From positions 558,001 to 622,000 of the forward strand of contig NZ_LIPF01000002.1 in NCBI RefSeq assembly GCF_001905385.1: DNA of 64,000 bases. Reading direction: 5' to 3'. Positions 38,237 through 47,321 of this stretch are shown piece by piece. The first letter of the stretch is position 1; the number at the start of each line of letters is the position of its first letter. The notes below the pieces were generated by a model. The model did no database searches. It saw only the letters and a program-made list of their open reading frames with translations, and was not told the DNA's origin. The position numbers and the translations under genes were made by a program. Source of the stretch: Streptomyces sp. CB02414 (GTDB lineage: Bacteria > Actinomycetota > Actinomycetes > Streptomycetales > Streptomycetaceae).

Positions 38237-40842
38237 GCGTCCACCTCCACTGGCTCGTTGACGGCGCAGCCCACGGGAACGGCGCTCGTGCCCGCCTGAT
38301 CAGCTGATTCCGCCGCGCCCGCTGGGACCGCCGGGCCTGCTGATTCCGCCGGGCCCGCTGGGTCGGTCCGGCCCGCCCGGTCCACCGGGCCCGTCGGACG
38401 GGCCTCGCCCACCGTGTCCGCCTCGCCCACCGCCTCCCCCTCGCCCTCGCCCTCGCCCTCGAGGCCGAGCAGCAACCGGACCACCGGCAGCACGGCGTCG
38501 GCCCGCCCGGTGTCGAAGCCGGTGGCGGAACCGGGTGCGCCGCCATCAGTCGCCGTCACCCCCGCTCGGCCTCCCGGGCCACGCCGGACCAGCTCGCCGA
38601 TGCCGCGGCGGACTCCCGGCTCGTACGCCGAGAAGGTGCGCCGCACCAACGGCAGTACGTCCGTGAACGCCTCCGCCGGTACACCGGTCAGCCACCCGTC
38701 GACCAGCGCGAGCAACCGTTCGTCGTGGAGGAGCAGCATGCCGCCGCCCGAGCCGCCGCCGAAGAAGCCCTCGATCCACGCCGCGGCGTCCGCCGGCCGC
38801 GTCCCCGGGGACAGCACCAGGCCCATGAGCCGCGCCGCTTCGTCCGGCGCGAGATCGCCGTCGTCCAGCAGGAGCCGGACGGCCCGCCCCCGGATGACAC
38901 CGGGCACGGTGTCCCGGCCGGAGAGGGTGCGCAGCACGGCCCGCCAGCGGGCTCGCAGGTCGCCGTCGCCGGGCGCCGCGGCGTCGCCGAGCAGTCCCAC
39001 CGCGCCGTGCACGGCGTCCACGTGCCGGCACATCTCCCGCGCCGCGTCGGCGTCCAGCGCGGCACAGGCCGGTGGCAGCCCCACGAAGATCCGCTCGGCG
39101 AGGCCCGCGGCGACCTCGGCCAACGCGCCGGTGCCGGTGCCGCGCACATCGCCGTAGCGCAGTGAACGGACGAGGGCCGGCAGGGCCCGGGCGAGGTGAC
39201 CGACGTCCGCGTCGAGCGCCGCGCGGTCGGCGAGTATCCGCATCACCGGGCCCAGCGCGTCCGGCAGTTCGGCCAGCAGACAGCGTTCGGCGAGCGCGGT
39301 GACCTCGGCGAGGGTGTGTGCGGTGACGGCGTCCGCCTCCGCCCTGGCGGTCGCGGCGGCCACCACCGTGGTGCCCCACACCCCGGCCTCGGCGACCCGC
39401 ACCGACAACTCCGGCTCCCACCGCAGCCGCCACGTCTCCCGGAACGTACCCGTGCTGCCCCGCGAGGAGGCCGGCTCCCCCCAGCCGATGCCGAGCAGCC
39501 GCAGCCGGTGCAGCAGTCTGCTGCGCCCCGCGTCGGTCTCCTTGCGCAGGTCGAGCTCCAGCTCCCGCTCCGGGGCCTCCGGCTTCAGCCGCAGCCGCCG
39601 CTGCAGCCGGGCCAGATCACGCTGGAGGGGCACCGCGGGCGCACCGGCGGGCACCTCGCCCAGCACGTCACCGACGACGAGCCGGTCGTGCACCAGTGTC
39701 AGGGGCACGTCCGAGCCCTCGCACATCACCGCCCGTGCGGCCTCCGTCGTCTCGCTCAGCCCGGGCAGCGGGCGGCCGCGCAGCACGGCGAGGGTCTCGG
39801 CCAGCCGCACCGCCTCGATGACGTGCGCCGAGGAGACAAGCCGGTCCTCCGCCCGCAGCAGCCCGGCCACCTTGGTCAGCCACCGCTCCACGGGCCGGTC
39901 CGGCGCGTCGAACAAGTGCCCGTACCAGCCCGGCGACTCGACACCGGCCCCGTACCCACTGGCCCGGGACAGCCTGCGGTGAGTCCAGGGCACCCAGGTC
40001 ATGTCCACCTTGGTCCTGGGCAGCCCCTTCAACAGCGCCCGGTCGGCGCCGACGGCGACCTTGCGCCGGAGCGCGGGCACGTGCCAGGCCCCGCACACGA
40101 CGGCGACGCCCCGGCCGAACTCGCGCTGCGCCGCCCGTACCTGGAGCCGCATGTACGCCTCCCGCAGCGGCTCCCGGTCGTGCCCGCCGCCCTCCTCGGT
40201 CTCCCGCAGCACCGTCATGGCCTCCTCCAGCGCCGTGAACGGTGCGAGCACGTCCCCGTCGCCCGCGTCCCGGTGCTCGACGGCGTCCTCCCACCAGAGC
40301 TCGGGATCGTCGTAGCCCGCGGCCTCGGCCAGCACGGCGAGCGGATCGCCCCGGAGGCCGGGGAGGGCGGCACCCGACTCGCCCCCCTCGCCGCCTGGGG
40401 ACTCGTCCTCCTCGCCCTCGGACGCCCGCCACGCCAGCGTGTGCGTCGCCGGCAGGTCGATGAAGCGGGCCGGTACGTCGTGGTCCAGGGCCCAGCGGAC
40501 GGCCACCCACTCCGGGGAGAACTCGGCCAGCGGCCAGAACGCCGAGAGCCCGGGTTCGTCCACGGCGTGGGCGAGGAGCGCGACCGGGGGACGCATGTCC
40601 TCGTCCGCGGCCAGCGGGATCAGGGCGTCGGCCTCGGGCGGCCCTTCGATCAGCACGGTCCCCGGCCGGGCCGCCTCCAACGCCGCCCGGACCGCCCGCG
40701 CCGACCCCGGCCCGTGATGGCGTACGCCCAGCAGCAACGGCCCGCCGCCGGCCCCCGTGCCCCCGCCGGGCTCGTCACTCCCGGCGTCGCCGCGCCCGTT
40801 CCCGCCCGGCCGGCCGTTCCTGGTGCTCTCAGCGCCCGCCAC
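38233..40842 (-). CDS. DUF5682-family protein (YehM-like) of the MoxR/VWA cluster
   Basis: A large 869-residue protein. The N-terminal part (GPLLLGVRHHGPGSARAV, TVLIEGPPEAD, and later VVCGAWHVPALRRKV) resembles the TraB/EreA-like fold with conserved histidines, which in other families gives metal-dependent hydrolysis. The rest is mostly helical, with Ala/Leu/Arg-rich segments, and ends in a low-complexity Ala/Gly/Glu/Pro tail. It starts with GTG at 40842 after GAGGGGGGCGG, 102 bp from the MoxR stop, and its stop overlaps the VWA start. DUF5682 genes typically accompany MoxR and VWA genes. It may be the effector enzyme of the system; this is inference. Confidence 0.82.
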   Translation of the reverse strand: MAGAESTRNGRPGGNGRGDAGSDEPGGGTGAGGGPLLLGVRHHGPGSARAVRAALEAARPGTVLIEGPPEADALIPLAADEDMRPPVALLAHAVDEPGLSAFWPLAEFSPEWVAVRWALDHDVPARFIDLPATHTLAWRASEGEEDESPGGEGGESGAALPGLRGDPLAVLAEAAGYDDPELWWEDAVEHRDAGDGDVLAPFTALEEAMTVLRETEEGGGHDREPLREAYMRLQVRAAQREFGRGVAVVCGAWHVPALRRKVAVGADRALLKGLPRTKVDMTWVPWTHRRLSRASGYGAGVESPGWYGHLFDAPDRPVERWLTKVAGLLRAEDRLVSSAHVIEAVRLAETLAVLRGRPLPGLSETTEAARAVMCEGSDVPLTLVHDRLVVGDVLGEVPAGAPAVPLQRDLARLQRRLRLKPEAPERELELDLRKETDAGRSRLLHRLRLLGIGWGEPASSRGSTGTFRETWRLRWEPELSVRVAEAGVWGTTVVAAATARAEADAVTAHTLAEVTALAERCLLAELPDALGPVMRILADRAALDADVGHLARALPALVRSLRYGDVRGTGTGALAEVAAGLAERIFVGLPPACAALDADAAREMCRHVDAVHGAVGLLGDAAAPGDGDLRARWRAVLRTLSGRDTVPGVIRGRAVRLLLDDGDLAPDEAARLMGLVLSPGTRPADAAAWIEGFFGGGSGGGMLLLHDERLLALVDGWLTGVPAEAFTDVLPLVRRTFSAYEPGVRRGIGELVRRGPGGRAGVTATDGGAPGSATGFDTGRADAVLPVVRLLLGLEGEGEGEGEAVGEADTVGEARPTGPVDRAGRTDPAGPAESAGPAVPAGAAESADQAGTSAVPVGCAVNEPVEVDA

Positions 40843-40944
40843 ACCGCCCCCCTCGCCTACGGGACCAGGACGAGTCCTCGTCGACCGCCGTGACGCCGGG
40901 CGCCGGGGTGCCCGTCCGCGGCGGCGCCCACGTCCGCATGCCGC

Positions 40945-42099
40945 TCACGTGCTCACCTCCCGGCACGCCCGGTAGAAGTCCTTCCACCCGTCGCGCTCCC
41001 GGACGACCGTCTCCAGATACTCCTGCCAGACGACACGGTCGGCGGCCGGGTCACGGACGACTGCGCCCAGGATGCCCGCGGCGACGTCACCGGGCCGGAG
41101 CACCCCGTCGCCGAAGTGAGCCGCCAGCGCCAGGCCGTTGGTGACGACGGAGATGGCCTCGGCCGTGGACAACGTGCCGCTGGGCGACTTCACCTTCGTG
41201 CGCCCGTCGCCCGTCAGACCGTCGCGCAGCTCACGGAAGACGGTGACGACACGGCGGATCTCGTCGACGCCGTCCGGCGCCGTCGGCAGGTCGAGGGAGC
41301 GGCCGATCTGGTCGACGCGGCGCGAGACGATCCGGACCTCGGCCTCCGCGGTCTCGGGCAGCGGCAGCACCACGGTGTTGAAACGCCGGCGCAGGGCGCT
41401 GGACAGGTCGTTGACCCCGCGGTCCCGGTCGTTGGCGGTGGCGATCAGGTTGAATCCGCGGACCGCCTGCACCTCCTGGCCCAGCTCCGGTATCGGCAGG
41501 TTCTTCTCCGACAGGATGGTGATGAGGGTGTCCTGCACGTCGGCCGGGATGCGGGTCAGTTCTTCCACCCGGGCGGTCATGCCGTCCGCCATGGCGCGCA
41601 TGACGGGGCTGGGCACGAGGGCGTCGCGGCTGGGGCCGTGGGCGAGGAGCCGCGCGTAGTTCCAGCCGTAGCGGATGGCTTCCTCGGGAGTGCCGGCCGT
41701 GCCCTGCACCAGCAGGGTCGAGTCACCGCTGACAGCCGCGGCGAGATGCTCGGACAGCCAGGTCTTCGCCGTGCCGGGCACGCCGAGCAGGAGCAGGGCG
41801 CGGTCGGTGGCGAGCGTGCTGACGGCCACCTCGACGATGCGGCGCGGGCCCACGTACTTCGGCGAGATCTCCGTGCCGTCGGGCAGGGTGCCACCCAGCA
41901 GGTAGGTGGCGACCGCCCACGGCGACAGCTTCCAACGGGGCGGGCGCGGGCGGTCGTCCTGCGCCGCCAGCGCGTCGAGTTCGGCCGCGAACTCGTTCTC
42001 GGCGTGCGGACGCAAGACCTCCGCTCCCGGTGCGGCGCCGTCCCGGCTCGGGTCGACGGACGTCGGTGCCGCGGATGTCGGCGCTACGGACACAGGCAT
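40945..42099 (-). CDS. MoxR-type AAA+ ATPase of the VWA/SWIM cluster (YehL-like)
   Basis: A 384-residue AAA+ protein. Walker A is GVPGTAKT (106-113). The region where Walker B is expected reads ARVEELTRIPADVQDTLITI, with Glu where the usual first Asp sits. Sensor 1 is LIATANDRDRG, and arginine fingers lie in SSALRRRFNTVV. MoxR ATPases work as hexameric remodelling machines together with VWA proteins. The ATG at 42099 has a strong GGAGGGGGAA. It heads the operon with DUF5682 and VWA genes and is divergent from the SWIM gene across a region carrying an inverted pair of damage-type promoter elements. Confidence 0.9.
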   Translation of the reverse strand: MPVSVAPTSAAPTSVDPSRDGAAPGAEVLRPHAENEFAAELDALAAQDDRPRPPRWKLSPWAVATYLLGGTLPDGTEISPKYVGPRRIVEVAVSTLATDRALLLLGVPGTAKTWLSEHLAAAVSGDSTLLVQGTAGTPEEAIRYGWNYARLLAHGPSRDALVPSPVMRAMADGMTARVEELTRIPADVQDTLITILSEKNLPIPELGQEVQAVRGFNLIATANDRDRGVNDLSSALRRRFNTVVLPLPETAEAEVRIVSRRVDQIGRSLDLPTAPDGVDEIRRVVTVFRELRDGLTGDGRTKVKSPSGTLSTAEAISVVTNGLALAAHFGDGVLRPGDVAAGILGAVVRDPAADRVVWQEYLETVVRERDGWKDFYRACREVST

Positions 42100-42141
42100 G
42101 GCTGATTCCCCCTCCAGCTCGGCCGGTTCGATCTGTCATCC

Positions 42142-42223
42142 ACGGTGCACCACGCCACTGACAATCGCTCTGACCTGCACAAATACTCGCTCGGAGTCGA
42201 TTGTCAGTGGTGGGATCTACCTT
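42142..42223. promoter_or_regulatory. Divergent PafBC/RecA-NDp-type promoters in a 13-bp inverted repeat
   Basis: CCACTGACAATCG (42155-42167) and CGATTGTCAGTGG (42198-42210) are perfect inverted copies 30 bp apart. On the plus strand TTGTCAGTG (42201-42209), eight bases, then TACCTT (42218-42223) fits the published TTGTCRGTG-N8-TAnnnT consensus exactly. Transcription would start about at the SWIM ATG (42231), giving a leaderless mRNA. On the minus strand TTGTCAGTG, eight bases, then CACCGT (42147-42142) matches except for the first base of the -10. This consensus marks LexA-independent DNA-damage promoters activated by PafBC in actinobacteria. Confidence 0.82.
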
Positions 42224-42230
42224 CGATGAC

Positions 42231-43586
42231 ATGACTCAGCAGGGGGTGCGCTGGACCGCGGACCAGGTGCTGGCACTGGCACCTGACGCGGCGTCACGCA
42301 GAGCAGGCGGCAGGCTCGCCACGGTCGGCCCTTGGTCGGAGATGGGGAGCTCCGAGGAAGGGGCGGTGTGGGGGCTGTGCCAGGGCAGCGGCAGCCGGCC
42401 GTACCGGACGGTCGTCGACATCGCGGACGTGTCCGGGCCCGCGTACACGTGCGGTTGCCCGAGCAACAAGTCTCCGTGCAAGCACGCGCTCGGGCTGCTG
42501 CTGCTCTGGGCGGGCGGAGACGGTGCGGTCCCGGCGGGCGAGCCGCCGGGCTGGGCGGAGCAGTGGGTCTCCGGGCGACGCACGCGCGCGGCGGAGAGGA
42601 CGGCCGCGGGACCGCCAGGGTCCGGCACTCGGTCCGGTGACCCGGCGGCGGCGCGGCGCCGCGCCGCACAGCGGGCGGAGCGGGTCACCGCGGGCGCGAC
42701 GGAGTTGGAGCAACGCCTGGCGGACCTGTTGCGCGGTGGCCTGGCCGAAGCGGAACGGGCGGGGTACGGACTGTGGGAGGAGACGGCGGCCCGCATGGTC
42801 GACGCCCAGGCGCCGGGGCTCGCCTCCCGCGTGCGTGAACTGGGGTCGATACCGTCGTCCGGTCCCGGTTGGCCGGTCCGGCTGCTGGAGGAGTGCGCTC
42901 TGCTCCACCTCCTCGACCAGGGCTGGCTGCGGCGCGATCGGCTGCCGGAGGATCTCGCGGCGACCGTCCGCACCCGCGTCGGTCTGCCGTCGGCCGCGGA
43001 CGGCCCTCCGGTGCGGGACGACTGGCTGGTCCTCGCTCAGTACGACACCGCCGACGCCCGGCTGACGACACGTCGCATCTGGCTGTCCGGCACGGAGACG
43101 GGCCGCTCCGCACTGCTCCTCTCCTACGGCGCCGCGGGCCGGGCCCCGGAGCTGACGCTGCCCGTGGGGCTGAGCCTGGACGCGGAGTTGTCGGCGTATC
43201 CGGGTGCCGGCCGGCAGCGGGCGGCCCTGGGCGAACAGTTCGCGCCGCCCGCACCCGCGGAGATACGCCCGGAAGGTGTCACGACTTCCCAGGCGGTGGC
43301 CCACTACGGCAGGGCCCTCCGTGACGATCCGTGGCTGGAGTCGGTACCGGTGACTCTGGAGCGTGTCGTTCCGGTGCCGGACGGCGACTCCTGGCAACTG
43401 GCGGACGCCGCCGAGGACACGGCGCTGCCACTCAACCAGGCCGTCGGCAACCGCAGGGGGCTGTGGCGCCTCGTCGCCCTGGCCGGTGGCGCACCCGTGA
43501 CGGTGTTCGGTGAGTGCGGCCACCGGGGTTTCACGCCGCTGACCGCCTGGCCGGACGGGCCGTGCCGTGCAGTGCCGTTGTGCTGA
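42231..43586 (+). CDS. SWIM zinc-finger protein (YehQ-like)
   Basis: The 451-residue protein has a SWIM zinc finger near the N-terminus: C74-x-C76, six residues, then C83-x-H85 (CGCPSNKSPCKH). The remainder is helical without recognised catalytic motifs. SWIM domains bind DNA or protein. The ATG at 42231 is chosen because a damage-type promoter would place the transcription start at or next to it, and no ribosome site is present, so translation is probably leaderless. A TTG at 42201 in the same frame lies inside the promoter and is rejected. It is followed 48 bp later by the DUF5691 gene and is divergent from the MoxR operon. Confidence 0.87.
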   Translation: MTQQGVRWTADQVLALAPDAASRRAGGRLATVGPWSEMGSSEEGAVWGLCQGSGSRPYRTVVDIADVSGPAYTCGCPSNKSPCKHALGLLLLWAGGDGAVPAGEPPGWAEQWVSGRRTRAAERTAAGPPGSGTRSGDPAAARRRAAQRAERVTAGATELEQRLADLLRGGLAEAERAGYGLWEETAARMVDAQAPGLASRVRELGSIPSSGPGWPVRLLEECALLHLLDQGWLRRDRLPEDLAATVRTRVGLPSAADGPPVRDDWLVLAQYDTADARLTTRRIWLSGTETGRSALLLSYGAAGRAPELTLPVGLSLDAELSAYPGAGRQRAALGEQFAPPAPAEIRPEGVTTSQAVAHYGRALRDDPWLESVPVTLERVVPVPDGDSWQLADAAEDTALPLNQAVGNRRGLWRLVALAGGAPVTVFGECGHRGFTPLTAWPDGPCRAVPLC

Positions 43587-43634
43587 CCCACCCCTGCTGA
43601 CCCGCCCCACGACACGGAACCGGAAGGGAACCGC

Positions 43635-45266
43635 ATGACCAGGACGCCAGCGAGCGCGGACGCGGACACACCCGCGCCAGCACCCAGCCTCTGGGAGGAC
43701 CTGGTCACCGCAGCGCTGCTCGGTACCAACCGGCGCACTCCCCGCGGCTGCGAGCCCGGGGCGCGTGCGCCGGCGGCACTGCTGGACGCGGCCGCCGCCG
43801 AGACCCTCCGAAGGCGTGCCGGGCTGTGCCCGGTCCCCGCGGCCGGGCGGCCGGAACCGGCTCCGCAGGACCCTCGCCCGCCCCTGCCGGCCGCCGCGGC
43901 GCAGCGGCTCACGATGCTGCTCACCGACCGGCCGGGCACACCGGGCGGCCGTCGGGGCACCGCGCCCGACCTGATGGAACTGCTCCCCAAGTGGCTGGCA
44001 GCGGCGAACGCCCGAGGCTTCGCGGCACCGCCCCAGTCGGTCCCGGCCCTGCTGGACGCCGCACGGGGTCGCACGGACCTGCGTCCGGCGGCACTGGCGT
44101 TCGCGGGTCCCCGCGCCCTGTGGCTGGCCCGGCTGAACCCGGACTGGCGGTTCGCCCTGCGGGCGACGCCGGGGGGCGGCACCGCGCTGCCCGGCCCGGA
44201 GGCCGCGGAGCGGATACGCCGCCTGTGGGAGGAGGGGCTCTTCGCCGAGCGAGTGGCCCTGCTGGCGTCCCTGCGGGCCCGCGATCCCGTGGCGGCCCGA
44301 ACGCTGCTCGCCTCGACGTGGGTGACGGAGCGGGCCGAGGACCGGCTGATGTTCCTCGACTCACTGCGGACGGGGCTGGAGGCGGCGGACGAGCCGTTCC
44401 TGGAGCAGGCGCTGGCCGACCGCAGCCGCAACGTGCGGGCGACAGCGGCGGAGCTGCTGTCGGCGCTGCCCGAGTCGGCGCTCGCCGCGCGCATGGCGGC
44501 GCGCGCGGCGACTTGCGTGTCCCTCGACCGTTCCCTGGACCCACCGGCGATCGCCGTCGAGGCTCCACACGAGTGCGACGCGGCCATGGAACGGGACGGC
44601 GTCATTCCCAAGCCGCCTTCGGGGCGGGGAGAACGGTCCTGGTGGTTCGGTCAGTTGGTGGAGGCGGCGCCGCTCGGGACGTGGCCGGCCCGGCTCGGCG
44701 GACGTACCGCCGACGAGATCGTCGCCCTGCCGGTGGCGGACGACTGGCAGGGCGATCTGCAGGCGGCGTGGTGCCGGGCCGCGGTACGGCAGCGGAACGG
44801 GGCGTGGGCGAGGGCGTTGCTGGGCGCGCCCACGGCGCCCGAGGCCGGGGGGCCGGGTGCGGTGTCTCTGGCCGAACGGGCCAAACTCCTCGGCACGCTG
44901 CAGGCCGGCGAACGGGCCGAGTGGGTCGCCGGGTTCATCGCGACGCACGGCCTGTCGGAGGCGTTCCAGCTGCTCGGGATGTGCGCGGTGCCGTGGGCCC
45001 CGCCGCTCGGACGTGCGGTGGTCGACGCGCTCAACATCGCCCGGGACGCGGGGAGCTACCCCTGGAGCTTCAGCGGTGTCATGGGTCTGGCCGAACGCTG
45101 CCTCGACCCCTCGGAGGCAGGCCGCCTCGACGGCCTGCTGGCGATACCCGACGAACCGGAGGACGCTTCGCCGGGAGCCGGCGGGTACTGGGCGGAGGCG
45201 TTCCAACGGCTCATGACGACACTGCGGTTGCGTGCGGCGATGGCCGAGGAACTGGAGGCGGAGTAG
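43635..45266 (+). CDS. DUF5691-family helical-repeat protein
   Basis: The 543-residue protein is composed almost entirely of helices. HEAT-like pairs include DEPFLEQALADRSRNVRATA and AAELLSALPESALAARMAAR. A conserved-looking WWFGQLVEAAPL and a C-terminal block (DAGSYPWSFSGVMGLAERCL) follow. This matches DUF5691 proteins, which accompany SWIM and MoxR/VWA genes in actinobacteria. The ATG at 43635 follows GGAAGGGAACCGC. It is co-transcribed with the SWIM gene. HEAT-type solenoids usually serve as scaffolds, so it may bring the SWIM protein and the MoxR-VWA machine together; this is inference. Confidence 0.82.
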   Translation: MTRTPASADADTPAPAPSLWEDLVTAALLGTNRRTPRGCEPGARAPAALLDAAAAETLRRRAGLCPVPAAGRPEPAPQDPRPPLPAAAAQRLTMLLTDRPGTPGGRRGTAPDLMELLPKWLAAANARGFAAPPQSVPALLDAARGRTDLRPAALAFAGPRALWLARLNPDWRFALRATPGGGTALPGPEAAERIRRLWEEGLFAERVALLASLRARDPVAARTLLASTWVTERAEDRLMFLDSLRTGLEAADEPFLEQALADRSRNVRATAAELLSALPESALAARMAARAATCVSLDRSLDPPAIAVEAPHECDAAMERDGVIPKPPSGRGERSWWFGQLVEAAPLGTWPARLGGRTADEIVALPVADDWQGDLQAAWCRAAVRQRNGAWARALLGAPTAPEAGGPGAVSLAERAKLLGTLQAGERAEWVAGFIATHGLSEAFQLLGMCAVPWAPPLGRAVVDALNIARDAGSYPWSFSGVMGLAERCLDPSEAGRLDGLLAIPDEPEDASPGAGGYWAEAFQRLMTTLRLRAAMAEELEAE

Positions 45267-45386
45267 CGGCGGGGCGGGTGGTGGAGACGCGCGACGTCGC
45301 ACGCCGGTCGCGCCACCGCGCGGCCCGCCGCCCAGGCGATCACAGCACCCCGGCACCCGGCGACCGAATCCGGCGCGCTCCAGCTG

Positions 45387-45414
45387 CCGGCACCGGCACC
45401 GGCACCGGCACCGG
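45387..45414. repeat. CCGGCA hexamer tandem repeat
   Basis: Four and two-thirds copies of CCGGCA lie between the DUF5691 gene and icmB. A similar five-copy run occurs at 60030-60059. The 249-bp gap holds no gene that I can support. Confidence 0.9.
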
Positions 45415-45515
45415 TGCGCGACTCACACCACGCGGACGCACCACCACACCACCGCACCACGCGGTCGGACCACGCGGTCGGGCCACACGTCAGCCCGCAC
45501 CGCCGGACCGCACGG

Positions 45516-45932
<417 letters not shown>

Positions 45933-46138
45933 CACTGCCTCCATGAAGCGACTACATCCATCCGTACCGACAAGTACCGCACATCTCGCCGGCGCGGACA
46001 CCCCGCACCACGTCGTCCGGGGAAGTGAACGCACGTTATCGCCAGCATCCCGCAACCGGCAGTTTCGCGGTGGATACAGAGGGGGAAATCACACGGTGGG
46101 ACACGTTCGCCGCGCACCGTTCACAGGGCGCGGCGGCA

Positions 46139-46300
46139 TCACGCGTACGGAGAGCTACAGCGAGGGCAGGCCCGGACAGCAGCCCGCCTCATCGCCGTTT
46201 CACCGACACCACAGGACTCACAGAGCACCTGAGCACCGGGTGTCACTTCGGCACCCCCATTCAGGCATACCTCGCAAACATCACCGGTCACTGGTGTCAC
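46139..46300 (-). CDS. Possible small zinc-ribbon protein
   Basis: A 53-residue frame starting with GTG at 46300 (GGAGAG just upstream) or 46291. It carries three CxxC pairs: DVCEVC, VLCESC and RACPRC, spaced like a small zinc ribbon or rubredoxin-like fold. Codons are less GC-rich in position three than those of neighbouring genes. The region lies between divergent icmB and lipase genes. The cysteine pattern is the only strong support; it could be chance in an untranslated leader. Confidence 0.35.
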   Translation of the reverse strand: MTPVTGDVCEVCLNGGAEVTPGAQVLCESCGVGETAMRRAAVRACPRCSSPYA

Positions 46301-46364
46301 GACTCTCCACGAGGGCACACGGGGGACAGAGGCGTCCCTGCGCGTGCCGACAGGAGGTCGGCCT
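46301..46364. promoter_or_regulatory. Leader of the lipase gene
   Basis: A short region with AGGAGGTCGGCCT before the ATG at 46365, a near-perfect Shine-Dalgarno. The wider 45933-46364 gap otherwise holds only the putative zinc-ribbon frame. Confidence 0.5.
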
Positions 46365-47321
46365 ATGAAGGTCACCACGGCAGCACTGCCCCTTCTCCCG
46401 CTCTGCCAGCGTCTCCTGCCCGGCCTGCCGGGGCTCCCCGGCCTGCCGGGACTGCCAGGGCTGACGAGTCTGACGGGTCTCCCGGGTCGGTTGACCGGGC
46501 TCTCCATGACCCTCCTGAAGGCCAGCGCCCTGGAGGTCGCGATCCTCGCCGGGCATCTTCTGCTCTACCCCTCGGGGATCATCCAGGAGCGCCGCTCCGC
46601 CTGCGCCCTCCCGCCGACGGACTCCCACGACGCCGAAACCTCACCCCCCACCCCTCGGCTCCCCGCCCCCGCCAGCCCCCCGGTCGTGATGCTGCACGGT
46701 TTCATCGACAACCGGTCGGTTTTCCTCCTGCTGCGCCGCAGCCTGGCCCAGCACGGCAGGCATCAGATCGAATCGCTCAACTACTCGCCCCTGACCTGCG
46801 ACATCCGCACCGCGGCCGAATTGCTCGGACGGCACATCGAGGAGATCTGCGAGCGGTCGGGCAGCGAGCGGGTCGACGTCGTCGGGCACAGCCTCGGCGG
46901 GCTGATCGCGCGGTACTACGTGCAGCGCCTCGGCGGAGACCTCCGCGTGCGGACGCTCGTCACGCTCGGCACCCCGCACGCCGGCACCCGGGTGGTCCCC
47001 CTGGCGAACGCGCACCCGATCGTGCGCCAGATGCGCCCTGGTTCCGCGGTGATCGAGGAGCTGACCCGGCCGTCGCCCGGTTGCCGCACGCGGTTCGTCA
47101 GCTTCTGGAGCGATCTGGACCGCGTGATGGACCCACTCGAGACGGCCTGCCTGGACCACCCCGATCTTTCCGTGCAGAACGTACGGGTGAGCGGCATCGG
47201 GCACCTGGCTCTGCCCGTGCACCCCGCCGTGGCCACCGGCATCCGCGAGGCGCTCGACGCCGTCGCACCCCAGGCGGGCACGGGGACGGGCAAAGACACC
47301 GGCGGCCTGACGGTCGCCTGA
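46365..47321 (+). CDS. Secreted or membrane-anchored lipase/esterase (alpha/beta hydrolase)
   Basis: The 318-residue alpha/beta hydrolase has the nucleophile elbow GHSLGG (174-179), an oxyanion VVMLHGF near 108-112, and a late histidine in VSGIGHLALP with an upstream acidic residue. This resembles Streptomyces EstA/LipA-type lipases. The N-terminus is unusual: a short run of LPG repeats (LPGLPGLPGLPGL, residues 18-33) precedes the hydrophobic segment SALEVAILAGHLLLYPSG, so export or anchoring is likely but not a classical signal. The ATG at 46365 has a strong ribosome site. The substrate is unknown. Confidence 0.82.
   Translation: MKVTTAALPLLPLCQRLLPGLPGLPGLPGLPGLTSLTGLPGRLTGLSMTLLKASALEVAILAGHLLLYPSGIIQERRSACALPPTDSHDAETSPPTPRLPAPASPPVVMLHGFIDNRSVFLLLRRSLAQHGRHQIESLNYSPLTCDIRTAAELLGRHIEEICERSGSERVDVVGHSLGGLIARYYVQRLGGDLRVRTLVTLGTPHAGTRVVPLANAHPIVRQMRPGSAVIEELTRPSPGCRTRFVSFWSDLDRVMDPLETACLDHPDLSVQNVRVSGIGHLALPVHPAVATGIREALDAVAPQAGTGTGKDTGGLTVA

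Noticed and set aside
40843..40944. Short frame from an ATG at 40939 between the MoxR and DUF5682 genes
   Set aside because: It is out of frame with DUF5682, has no ribosome site and an Arg/Gly-rich product. It is more likely spacer.
42201..42230. TTG at 42201 as start of the SWIM protein
   Set aside because: It falls inside the promoter element; transcription predicted from TACCTT begins downstream of it.
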